Below, piece after piece: positions 24,234-31,733 of a DNA stretch of 32,452 nucleotides. The stretch covers positions 1 to 32,452 of the forward strand of contig JBEVNX010000151.1 in assembly GCA_040507895.1 (NCBI GenBank), read 5' to 3'. The notes under the pieces are model-generated. The model was given only the letters and a program-made list of their open reading frames with translations. It ran no database searches and had not been told where the DNA came from. Made by a program: the position numbers and the translations under genes. Source of the DNA: JBEVNX01 sp040507895 (lineage in GTDB: Bacteria > Desulfobacterota > Binatia > JACPRU01). Position 1 is the stretch's first letter, and every line of letters begins with the position of its first letter.

Positions 24234-25196
24234 TCACGCGGGGGCCGCGTGTCGGAAGTAGTCGATGGTGCGCCGTAGTCCCTCGTCGAGCGGGACCTCG
24301 GCCTTGACGCCGAGGATGCTGTGCATCCGCTCCACGTTGGGGATACGCCGCGGAATGTCCTCGTAGCTCGGCCCGTACACGTCCTGCTGCGACACGAAGC
24401 GGATCGTCGACTTCGACCTGGCGATCGCGATCAGTCGCTCGGCCAACTCGCGGATGGTGTACTCGCGCTCGTTGCCGACGTTGAAGATCTCGCCCACGGC
24501 TTCCTCACGCACACCCGCTTGCACGGTCGCCGCGATCGCATCCGTCACGTAGGTGAAGCAGCGGGTTTGGCTGCCGTCGCCGATCACCGTCACGGGCTCT
24601 CCCCGCAGCGCCTGACCGAGGAAGATCGTGATCACGCGGCCGACGTCGATGGCGTCGAGACGCGGGCCGTATACGTTGAAATAGCGCACGACCGTCGTCT
24701 TGAGCCCCATCTTCGCGTAGGCGAAGCAGAAATGCTCGCCCACCGCCTTCGACGTCGAATAGCACCAGCGGTCGATGCGCGTGGAGCCGAGGACTCGGTC
24801 GTCGTCCTCGCTCCACGGGATCTTGTGATTACGGCCATAGACCTCGGAGGTGGAGGAGAAGACGACGCGCTTGCCGTGCTTGAAGGCGAGCTTGAGGACG
24901 TTCTGCGTTCCGTTCACGTTGACGTTCAGCACCTGGTAGGGATCGCCGACGTAGTGTTCGACCCCGACCACGGCAGCGAGGTGGTAGACGAGATCGACCC
25001 GGGCGATCAATCCTTCGAGGATGGCCTCGTTGAAGACGCTGTCGCGGACGAAATGCGCCCGCGGATCGCCGATGCGATGCTTCACCTTGATCGTCATTCC
25101 CGTGTCGAGAATGAAGACCTCGTCTCCACGATCGAGGAAGGCATCGGTGAGATGCGACCCGAGGAATCCGGCCCCGCCCGTAATGAGAACTTTCAT
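24234..25196 (-). CDS. NAD-dependent UDP-sugar decarboxylase/epimerase (ArnA C-terminal or UXS-like)
   Basis: 320 residues, extended SDR. NAD-binding GGAGFLG (7-13), SSTSEVYG with S117-E118, and YSTSK with Y146 and K150. The S-E pair is what UDP-glucuronate decarboxylases (ArnA dehydrogenase domain, UXS) have in place of the residues in plain 4-epimerases. GDGSQTRCFTYVTDAI and RRIPNVERM are also like UXS/ArnA. In E. coli this activity is fused to the formyltransferase; here it is a separate gene. The ATG overlaps the stop of the formyltransferase (ATGA), so the two are coupled and restore the fusion's stoichiometry. Could be an epimerase for another hexuronate. Confidence 0.85.
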   Translation of the reverse strand: MKVLITGGAGFLGSHLTDAFLDRGDEVFILDTGMTIKVKHRIGDPRAHFVRDSVFNEAILEGLIARVDLVYHLAAVVGVEHYVGDPYQVLNVNVNGTQNVLKLAFKHGKRVVFSSTSEVYGRNHKIPWSEDDDRVLGSTRIDRWCYSTSKAVGEHFCFAYAKMGLKTTVVRYFNVYGPRLDAIDVGRVITIFLGQALRGEPVTVIGDGSQTRCFTYVTDAIAATVQAGVREEAVGEIFNVGNEREYTIRELAERLIAIARSKSTIRFVSQQDVYGPSYEDIPRRIPNVERMHSILGVKAEVPLDEGLRRTIDYFRHAAPA

Positions 25197-26125
25197 GGCG
25201 ATTTCCCCACGACTTGCCCGCGCCGGCAGCCGCCCCGCGCCGCCCATTCGGCCGCCGTCACTTCCGCGCCGCCTTCCGGCTGCACGCTCTCCAACCGGAG
25301 CGCGCCCAGCCCGGCGCCGACGTAGACTTCTCCCGAGCCCGTGACCTCCACCTCCCCCGCGCCGATCGGCCGCGGCAGGTCGGATAGCCGCGCGCGCCAC
25401 ACGAACAGCCGGCGGCCCAAGCACCATGTGAAAGCGCCCGGATAGGGATGCGTCACCGCGCGGACCAAGTCGTAGATGCGCTTGGCCGGGAGACTCCAGT
25501 CGATCTCCCCGTCCGCGGGCGTGCGACGCCCGTAGTAGCTCGCGCGCGAAGCATCTTGCGCGATCCGCGGCGCGCGCCCCGCGGCGAGTAAGGGGTAGGC
25601 TTCGCGCATCAGCAAGCGGGCCGCCTCCGTAGCCTTGCGATGAAGCGCGAGCGCCGTGTCGTCCTCCTCGATGGCGATCGTCCGTTGAGCCACGATGTCG
25701 CCGCGGTCGGCCTTCTCGACCATGTAGTGAAGCGTCACCCCGGTCTCGGTCTCGCCTTCGATCAGCGCCCAGTTGATGGGCGACCGGCCCCGGAACTTCG
25801 GCAGCAGCGACGGGTGGAGATTGAGCGCGCCCCGGCGTGGCACCTCGAGTAATTCGCGCTTCAGCATCTGGCGAAACATCGCCGAGAACAGGAAGTCGGG
25901 CGCCAGGGCCCGCACCCGCTCGACCACATCGCCGGCGTTGACGTCGGCGGGCGCGATCACCGGAATGCCGCGCTGCCCGGCGAGCTCACGGACCGAGCGA
26001 AACCACAACTCCTCGCCCGCCGAATCTTCGTGGGTGATCACGAGCGCGATCTCGCCATCCGCCCCGAGCAGCTCTTCCAGACAAGCGGCGCCGATGTCGT
26101 GATAGGCGAGCAGGACGTTACGCAC
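25193..26125 (-). CDS. Formyltransferase, ArnA N-terminal type
   Basis: 310 residues, formyl-tetrahydrofolate-dependent. Catalytic triad N102, H104 and D140 are present (LNLHPSLLPKFRGRSPINWA, then KADRGDIVAQ) at the same numbers as in E. coli ArnA. A C-terminal OB-like subdomain follows (AFTWCLGRRLFVWRARLSDL). It is not methionyl-tRNA formyltransferase: the start MRNVLLAYHDIGAACLEELL is ArnA-like and the genes around it are arn genes. Likely formylates UDP-4-amino-4-deoxy-sugar. No aminotransferase (ArnB) lies beside it. 13 bp downstream of the glycosyltransferase gene. Confidence 0.88.
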   Translation of the reverse strand: MRNVLLAYHDIGAACLEELLGADGEIALVITHEDSAGEELWFRSVRELAGQRGIPVIAPADVNAGDVVERVRALAPDFLFSAMFRQMLKRELLEVPRRGALNLHPSLLPKFRGRSPINWALIEGETETGVTLHYMVEKADRGDIVAQRTIAIEEDDTALALHRKATEAARLLMREAYPLLAAGRAPRIAQDASRASYYGRRTPADGEIDWSLPAKRIYDLVRAVTHPYPGAFTWCLGRRLFVWRARLSDLPRPIGAGEVEVTGSGEVYVGAGLGALRLESVQPEGGAEVTAAEWAARGGCRRGQVVGKSP

Positions 26126-26138
26126 GCAGCTCGGCGTC

Positions 26139-27110
26139 CTACTCCGGGTGGCGCCGGATCGATTCGATCACGTACAACGGCCGGCGGCGAACCTCGTTGT
26201 AGATGCGCGCGACGTATTCGCCGACCACGCCGATCGCGACGAACAAGGCTCCGACGAAGAGGAAGAGGATCGCGAACAGCGTGAACACGCCCTCGACCTC
26301 CGGTCCGACGAACAGCCGCCGGAGGAACAGGAACAGAGCGAACGAAAGACCGGCGCCCGCGGTGAAGATGCCGAACAGCGTGACGAACTGCACGGGCAAG
26401 ACCGAGAACCCCGTGAGAAAATCGAAGCCGAGGCGCATGAGGCGGAACACGCCGTAGCGCGAGCGGCCGAACTGGCGCTCCGCGTGGGCGACCGGCACCT
26501 CGGCCACTCGCTTGGTGAAACGCCCGGCCAGCGCAGGGATGAACAACGAATGCTCGCGCCAGCGCAGCACGCGCTGCACGATTTCGCGGCGGTAGGCCCG
26601 CAGCATGCACCCGTAGTCGAGGGCCACCGGGCCGCCGCCCGCCGACACGGCGCGAACCATGCCGGAAGCCGCCTGCCGCATCCAGGAATCCTTGCGTCGC
26701 TGACGCACCCCGCCGACGACGTCGTAGCCCTCGGCGACCTTGGCGAGCAGCTTGGGGATCTCCTCGGGAGGGTTCTGCAGGTCGGCATCGATCGTCACCA
26801 CGACCTTGCCTCGCGAGACTTGAAACCCGGCGAGAATCGCGCCGTGCTGACCCGCGTTATGGGCGAGCTCGACGACGATCAGAGCGGGGTCGTCGCGGCC
26901 GAGCTCCTCGAGCACCTCGCGCGAGCCGTCGGTCGAGCCGTCGTCCACGTACACCACTTCGTTCGACTCGCCGATCTGATCGAGCACGGTCCGGAGCCTG
27001 CGGTGGAGCTCGCGCAAGCTCGCCTCCTCGTTGAACACCGGCACGACCACGCTCACTCCCACCCGGCGGGGCAGAGGAGGTTTGGACTCCGACGTGGCAC
27101 GCAGCGCCAT
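26139..27110 (-). CDS. arnC: ArnC-like undecaprenyl-phosphate glycosyltransferase (GT2)
   Basis: 323 residues. GT-A fold with SVVVPVFNEEASL (20-32), VDDGSTDGS with D56-D57, and the metal-binding TIDADLQNPPEE with D108 and D110. LDYGCMLRAYRREIV (164-178) is characteristic of ArnC. Two C-terminal membrane helices (about 235-262 and 274-300) anchor it to the inner membrane. ArnC moves 4-deoxy-4-formamido-arabinose onto undecaprenyl phosphate. First gene of the cluster, with a good promoter 38 to 66 bases upstream of its ATG. DPM1-like or GtrB-like transfer of another sugar is possible if the nucleotide sugar differs. Confidence 0.88.
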   Translation of the reverse strand: MALRATSESKPPLPRRVGVSVVVPVFNEEASLRELHRRLRTVLDQIGESNEVVYVDDGSTDGSREVLEELGRDDPALIVVELAHNAGQHGAILAGFQVSRGKVVVTIDADLQNPPEEIPKLLAKVAEGYDVVGGVRQRRKDSWMRQAASGMVRAVSAGGGPVALDYGCMLRAYRREIVQRVLRWREHSLFIPALAGRFTKRVAEVPVAHAERQFGRSRYGVFRLMRLGFDFLTGFSVLPVQFVTLFGIFTAGAGLSFALFLFLRRLFVGPEVEGVFTLFAILFLFVGALFVAIGVVGEYVARIYNEVRRRPLYVIESIRRHPE

Positions 27111-27134
27111 CTTTCGCTGAGACCCGCGATATTC

Positions 27135-27176
27135 CAGGGGTTTACCCCTGATAGCCTTTCACTCCGGAAGCGTCAA
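27135..27176 (-). promoter_or_regulatory. Promoter and start-site palindrome of the arn-like cluster
   Basis: Minus strand: TTGACG (27171-27176), 17 bases, TATCAG (27148-27153). Immediately downstream, overlapping the -10 by three bases and covering the expected start site, is an inverted repeat with seven-base arms, CAGGGGT-TT-ACCCCTG on the plus strand (27135-27150). The spacing is ideal and the arms are perfect, so an operator for an unknown regulator is plausible. Confidence 0.5.
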
Positions 27177-27179
27177 CGA

Positions 27180-27528
27180 AGCCTGACCCCGTGAACCCGC
27201 GAGCGGTCATGGCGCGCCACCCCCGCGAGCGGTAGCTTGCCTTTCCGGCAACACGGTGGCCAGGCACGAGCACGATCGACCGCTCCATCCCACCGCCTTG
27301 GACGGCTCGAGGCCTCGCGGTCGCTACGGCCGCCCTCGTCCTCTTTCTCTGTCGCGTGTCGCGCGGGAGCGATGCCTCTGACGGACTTTGTGGGCAAATA
27401 TTCTCTAAGCGCCGCATTTCTATCTCGACCCGCCCGCCGCTCTTGGTCGGCACCCGTCCAGATCTCCGTTTCGGCAGATCTATGGTCACCGAGCCTGTAA
27501 GCGTCGTCGTCGAGCTCGTCGCCCGCGA
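27180..27528 (-). other. Intergenic stretch between the arn-like promoter and the AmpG-like gene
   Basis: About 350 bases without a recognisable gene. Open frames occur on both strands but none has a family motif or a good ribosome binding site. Base composition is more mixed than in the neighbours, with an AT-rich spot near 27391-27425. No terminator hairpin with a T run was found at the end of the AmpG-like gene. Confidence 0.5.
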
Positions 27529-28731
27529 CTACGACGGTGCTCTCTGGGTGCGCCCCGCGTCTCCCTCGCACCAGGCCCTGACCCACGGAAGCAGCAAATA
27601 AGCGGGAAACGAGAGCACGAAGGTAAAGGCAAAGTACGACGCGTAGCCCATGCGCTCGGCCCCGAACCCGCTCGCCGCACTGGCCAGGGTCCGTGTCAGG
27701 CCGAATATTGCAGAGAGAAGCGCGTACTGAGTCGCAGCCTGCTTTTTTTCACAGACGCGCATGAGGAACGCGAGAAAAGCCGCGGTGCCGAGCCCGCCTG
27801 TGAAGCTCTCGATCGCGGAGGCGGCATAGATCCCTGCCCGACCAGTTCCCGTCGCTGCGGCGGCGGCATACCCGAGGTTGGAGACCGCCTGCGTGAGGCC
27901 GAGGATCCACAAGCTCGGGAAAATGCCCATGCGCGACGTGAGCACGCCGCCCGAGAGCGCGCCGAGCACACCGAGCGCCACGCCGAGCGTCGTCGAGATG
28001 AGCCCGACTTCCGCCACGGTCAATCCGCGGTCGATCCAGAAGGGCTTCACCATCGGCCCCATGCTCGCGTCTCCGAGCTTGTAGGTGAGCACGAAGAGAA
28101 ACACGAAGGCCGCACCCGGCCGCGTGAGCCATTCCTGGAAGCTTTCCAGCCAATGAGGACGGGGCCCCGACTCGACGACCATGGCGGGCGCGCGCGCGGC
28201 CGCCGCGGCGAGCAGCACGGACGTCATCGCCGCAGTCGCGAACACGAATGGCCAACCGGCATAGTCGGCAATCGCGACCAGGCCGCCGCCACCGACGATC
28301 AGCGCCGCGCGATACGCCGAGACCCGGATCCCGTTCGCAACGCCCTCTTCGCCGCGCTCGAGAAGCCCTATCGAGTAGGCGTCGATGGCGATGTCCTGTG
28401 TGGCGGATGCGATCGTCAGCGCGAAGAGGAGCGCCCAGAGAGTGTTCGTCGGGATGCTCGGGTCGAATGCCGGGAGCATCACGAGAAGCACCGCCATCGT
28501 GAGGAGCGAGCAGGCGATCCAACGCCGCGGGTGCCCGAGCTGATCGACGAGCGGCGCCCACAGCACCTTCAGCGTCCACGGTAACCCGAGCAGGCCCATG
28601 AGGCCGATCTCGCGAAGCGAGACGCCGTGCACGCGAAAGTAGACGGGGAGGTTGTCGTTGACGATTCCGAAGGGAAACCCCTCGGCGAAGTAGAGAAGCG
28701 CGATCCAGGTGAGCTTCCGCCGCAGCGGCAT
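27529..28731 (-). CDS. AmpG-like major facilitator permease
   Basis: 400 residues with about 12 hydrophobic segments. The N-terminus (WIALLYFAEGFPFGIVNDNL, then GLLGLPWTLKVLWAPLVDQ) and the loop ATQDIAIDAYSIGLLERGEE are the signature of the AmpG/acetyl-CoA transporter branch of the MFS. AmpG brings anhydromuropeptides from the periplasm into the cytoplasm for cell-wall recycling. Other members of this branch carry different substrates, so the transport substrate is inferred. It starts 7 bases after the der stop, which places it in the era-der transcript. No amidase or recycling enzyme gene is next to it. Confidence 0.85.
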   Translation of the reverse strand: MPLRRKLTWIALLYFAEGFPFGIVNDNLPVYFRVHGVSLREIGLMGLLGLPWTLKVLWAPLVDQLGHPRRWIACSLLTMAVLLVMLPAFDPSIPTNTLWALLFALTIASATQDIAIDAYSIGLLERGEEGVANGIRVSAYRAALIVGGGGLVAIADYAGWPFVFATAAMTSVLLAAAAARAPAMVVESGPRPHWLESFQEWLTRPGAAFVFLFVLTYKLGDASMGPMVKPFWIDRGLTVAEVGLISTTLGVALGVLGALSGGVLTSRMGIFPSLWILGLTQAVSNLGYAAAAATGTGRAGIYAASAIESFTGGLGTAAFLAFLMRVCEKKQAATQYALLSAIFGLTRTLASAASGFGAERMGYASYFAFTFVLSFPAYLLLPWVRAWCEGDAGRTQRAPS

Positions 28732-28738
28732 GGGAGCG

Positions 28739-30142
28739 CTAGCGGCTCTCGGCGATCCGCCTGCGCGCGGAGCGCGAAGGCTTGGCCGGTGGAGCGGGCC
28801 GTCGGCCCGTAGCTGCCCGCGGGCGGGCTCGCAGCACGAACCTCAGCGGCGTGCCCTCGAGCGGAAGCGCCGCGCGCAGGCGGTTCTCGAGGTAGCGGAG
28901 ATAGCCCGTCGTCATGAGCTCGGGGTCGTTCACGAAGAGGGCGATCGTCGGAGGAGTGCTGCCGAGAGTGGTGGCATAGTACACGCGCACACGCTTACCG
29001 CGTTGCCGCGGCGGCTCGACCGCGGACAGTGCCTCTTCGAGCGCCTCGTTGAGGCGACGCGTCGGGGGCCGGAAGCGGTGCGCCGCCGCGGCGCGACGCG
29101 CGGCAGGCAGGATCTCCTCGAGACCCGAGCCACGAAGTGCCGAGACCACCACTCCGGGCACGTGCTCGAGGTGCGGATACACACGGCGCGCTTCGGTGAG
29201 GAAGGCTCGCGGGCCGCGGGCAGCACCCGCGACCGCATCCCATTTGTTGACGACCAGCACCACACCCCTGCCGCGGTCCCATGCCAAGCGGGCGATGCGC
29301 GCGTCCTGCTCCGTGACTCCTTCACTCGCATCCACGACCAGCAGGCCGACGTCCGCACGCTCGAGCGAGCGGAGCGCGCTGGCGACCGTCGCCTTCTCCA
29401 GGCTCCGCTCGATCCGGCTCTTGCGGCGGATGCCGGCCGTATCGACGAGCAAGACGGTTTCGCCGCCGACCGTCCAGAGCGTGTCGACCGGGTCCCGGGT
29501 CGTGCCGGCGGCGCTGTCGACGAGCGCGCGCTCCTCGCCGAGGAGCCGGTTCAAGATCGAGGATTTCCCGACGTTCGGACGTCCGACGAGCGCAAGGCGC
29601 AACGTCGGCTCCCGCGCGGTCGTGGATCCTCCCCGGAGGCTCGACACGACTCGGTCGAGGAGTTCGTCGATCCCGCGGCCGTGCTCCGCCGACACGGCTT
29701 GCGGCTCGCCGAGGCCGAGCCGGTAGTATTCGTAGACGAGATCGCGCTGGCCGGGCCCATCGATCTTGTTCACGACACAGATCACGGGCTTGCCGCTTTC
29801 GGCCAGAACTCGCGCGACGACCTGGTCGGGCGGCGACAACCCGGCACGGCCGTCGACCACGAAGAGCACCAGGTCGGCTCCCTCCACCGCCCGAAGGCTT
29901 TGCTCGCGCACGCGCCCGGCGAGCTCGTGGTCGCTGCCGATCTCGAAGCCGCCGGTGTCAGTCAGTACGAATTCGCGCCCGGCCCAATGAGCGTCGGCGA
30001 TGAGCCGATCGCGCGTGACACCGGGCTCATCGTCGACGAGCGCCCGGCGGCCGCCTAGGACGCGATTGAAGAGCGCCGATTTGCCGACGTTCGGGCGGCC
30101 GACGATGGCGACCGCGGGCGACCCGGGCACGTTCTCACTCAC
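28739..30142 (-). CDS. der: Ribosome biogenesis GTPase Der (EngA)
   Basis: Two GTPase domains in tandem needed for 50S assembly. Domain 1: GRPNVGKSALFN, DTGG, NKID. Domain 2: GRPNVGKSSILN, DTAG, NKWD. A C-terminal KH-like domain follows (LNEALEEALSAV, then RVYYATTLGSTPPTIALFVN) and a basic tail RPAPPAKPSRSARRRIAESR. GTG 30142-30140 was chosen: it overlaps the era stop (GTGA) and gives MSENVPGSPAVAIVGRPNVG, 467 residues. The ATG at 30181 lies inside era and is less likely. The overlap with era points to coupled translation of two ribosome-assembly GTPases. Confidence 0.97.
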   Translation of the reverse strand: MSENVPGSPAVAIVGRPNVGKSALFNRVLGGRRALVDDEPGVTRDRLIADAHWAGREFVLTDTGGFEIGSDHELAGRVREQSLRAVEGADLVLFVVDGRAGLSPPDQVVARVLAESGKPVICVVNKIDGPGQRDLVYEYYRLGLGEPQAVSAEHGRGIDELLDRVVSSLRGGSTTAREPTLRLALVGRPNVGKSSILNRLLGEERALVDSAAGTTRDPVDTLWTVGGETVLLVDTAGIRRKSRIERSLEKATVASALRSLERADVGLLVVDASEGVTEQDARIARLAWDRGRGVVLVVNKWDAVAGAARGPRAFLTEARRVYPHLEHVPGVVVSALRGSGLEEILPAARRAAAAHRFRPPTRRLNEALEEALSAVEPPRQRGKRVRVYYATTLGSTPPTIALFVNDPELMTTGYLRYLENRLRAALPLEGTPLRFVLRARPRAATGRRPAPPAKPSRSARRRIAESR

Positions 30143-31059
30143 AAGCCAAGCTCGGTCAGCATGCGCGGGTTCTTCGTCCAATCGCGCCGCACCTTGACGA
30201 AGAGCTCGAGGAAAAATCGCTTACCGCAGAAGCGCTCGAGCTCCAGGCGCGCGCGCGTGCCGATCTGGCGGATCCTCGAACCAGCGGAACCGATCAGGAT
30301 GCTCTTCTGTGAGTCTCGCTCGACGAGGATCGTCGCCGACACGACGTTGACCTGCGCCTTCTCTTCGAAGCGCTCGACCACGACGGCCGTGCGGTACGGG
30401 ATTTCGCCGTCCGTTACCGCGAAAATCTGCTCGCGCACGAACTCCTGCACGAGCGTGCGCTCGCTCTGGTCGGTCAGCTGGTCCTCGGGATACATCGGTT
30501 GGCCCTCCGGCAGCAGCTCGGTGACGGCACGCTCGAGCGCCTCGACGTTCTTGCCCGTTTTCGCGCTCACAGGCACGAGGTCGACGCCGTGAATCTCCTG
30601 GCCGATGCGGTGGAGCAGCGGCACCAGTCGCGAATCGCCGACCCGATCGATCTTGTTGAGCACGACGAGCCAAGGATGCTTGGCCTCCACCACCGTTGCG
30701 ATGGCGGCTCGGTCCTCGTCTTCCAGCCCTTGCGCGGCATCGACCACAAGGGCGACGGCATCGGCGTCCAGGATCGAGCGATGCGCGGCGGCGACCATGC
30801 GGCGATTGAGGAGGCTCCGCGCGCGGTGAATGCCCGGGGTGTCGATCCAGATCACCTGCGATCGCGGCAGCGTGCTGATACCCAGGACACGGGAGCGCGT
30901 GGTCTGCGGCTTCTTGCTGGTGATCGCCACCTTCTCGCCGAGCAGGCGGTTCAGAAGCGTCGATTTGCCGACGTTCGATCGGCCGGCGAGCGTGACCGTC
31001 CCGCAACGGAATCGACCGGTCTCTATCGAGTGGTTCGTCATGTCGGGCGCTCGGGCCAT
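30139..31059 (-). CDS. era: GTPase Era
   Basis: Binds the 3' end of 16S rRNA and assists 30S maturation. 306 residues. G1 GRSNVGKSTLLN, switch region KKPQTTRSRVLG, G3 DTPG, G4 NKID. The KH domain contains ATILVERDSQKSILIGSAGS and ends LFVKVRRDWTKNPRMLTELG. The family normally has GRPNVGKS; here Ser replaces Pro, a tolerated change. Start at ATG 31059 or the in-frame ATG 31041 (MTNHSIETGRF); neither has a clear ribosome binding site. Its stop overlaps the der GTG. A broken ABC ATPase remnant lies just upstream on the same strand. Confidence 0.96.
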   Translation of the reverse strand: MARAPDMTNHSIETGRFRCGTVTLAGRSNVGKSTLLNRLLGEKVAITSKKPQTTRSRVLGISTLPRSQVIWIDTPGIHRARSLLNRRMVAAAHRSILDADAVALVVDAAQGLEDEDRAAIATVVEAKHPWLVVLNKIDRVGDSRLVPLLHRIGQEIHGVDLVPVSAKTGKNVEALERAVTELLPEGQPMYPEDQLTDQSERTLVQEFVREQIFAVTDGEIPYRTAVVVERFEEKAQVNVVSATILVERDSQKSILIGSAGSRIRQIGTRARLELERFCGKRFFLELFVKVRRDWTKNPRMLTELGL

Positions 31060-31142
31060 GGCCAGCTGGTCACAAGCTACCTGACCGGCGGCCGCTCGTC
31101 TTCAAGGCTCCGCACGCACCGACCGTCCCTCGCCGAACTCCG

Positions 31143-31400
31143 AGGCCGACGTGACGGGCGCGCCATGCGGCGAGTTGGTCCTCCGTGAGGTCGTTCAACC
31201 GCTGCCCGGCAACCTCGGCCTCCCCTTCGTCGGCGTGGCCGATGCCAGAGAGGGGATTCAACAAGGTCGATTTGCCCGACCGGACGGACCGACCAGCGCC
31301 ACGAATCGTCCATCCGCGATCGAAAGCGTCACCCCGTCGAGCGCTTTGACCATGTCCGGACCCGCTGGAAGTGGCGCGAGACGTTGGTGAGACGGATCAT
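31143..31400 (-). pseudogene. Frameshifted, truncated ABC-transporter ATPase (LolD/MacB-like) remnant
   Basis: Reading from ATG 31400: MIRLTNVSRHFQ, then a one-base deletion, then GPDMVKALDGVTLSIADGRF and VALVGPSG, then a second one-base deletion inside the Walker A motif, then SGKSTLLNPLSGIGHADEGE to RLNDLTEDQLAAWRARHVGL. With both bases restored it reads as the N-terminus of a LolD/MacB-type ATPase. After RHVGL the likeness stops, where VFQ (the Q-loop) is expected. The signature motif, Walker B and H-loop are absent. It cannot make a working ATPase. Confidence 0.75.
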
Positions 31401-31467
31401 CGTCGAAGGATCATGCGACCATACGCTCGGCAGCGATTCAAGGCGCTCTGGCGGCCGCCCGAGCCCA

Positions 31468-31519
31468 TTGACGCTGCCTGCGCGCGCAGCATAGAGACTC
31501 TCCAACGGCCTACAGGAGG
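31468..31519 (+). promoter_or_regulatory. Promoter and strong ribosome binding site of the CDGSH gene
   Basis: TTGACG (31468-31473), 16 bases, CATAGA (31490-31495), then AGGAGG (31514-31519) five bases before the ATG at 31525. The -35 is good, the -10 matches three of six bases, and the ribosome binding site is close to perfect. Confidence 0.4.
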
Positions 31520-31524
31520 TCATC

Positions 31525-31728
31525 ATGGCGGAAGTTCGCATTCGCACGCTCAAGGACGGCCCCTACGAAGTTCGCGGTGCCGTCCAGTTGGTCGATGCCA
31601 ACCGCGGCGAGTTCAAGCTGAGCGAGGATCCGATCTACCTTTGCCGCTGCGGGCAATCGAAGAACAAGCCGTTCTGCGACGGAACGCACAAGACCTGCGG
31701 CTTCAAGGCCGAAGAAGCGGCCCGCTGA
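31525..31728 (+). CDS. CDGSH iron-sulfur domain protein
   Basis: 67 residues with one CDGSH motif: C40, C42, C51 and H55 in CRCGQSKNKPFCDGTH, the three-Cys one-His ligand set of a 2Fe-2S cluster. Small bacterial CDGSH proteins are soluble and thought to act in redox sensing or iron-sulfur transfer. Complete, with an excellent ribosome binding site. The M20 gene begins five bases after its stop, so the two are likely one transcript; a functional link is not obvious. Confidence 0.93.
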   Translation: MAEVRIRTLKDGPYEVRGAVQLVDANRGEFKLSEDPIYLCRCGQSKNKPFCDGTHKTCGFKAEEAAR

Positions 31729-31733
31729 GCTCG

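Noticed and set aside
26148..27194. 348-codon plus-strand ORF
   Set aside because: Antisense to the arnC-like gene; no motif.
27142..27489. 115-codon minus-strand ORF upstream of the arn-like cluster
   Set aside because: Covers the predicted promoter; no motif, no ribosome binding site, composition like random GC-rich sequence.
28709..30058. 449-codon plus-strand ORF
   Set aside because: Antisense to der; composition of a shadow frame.
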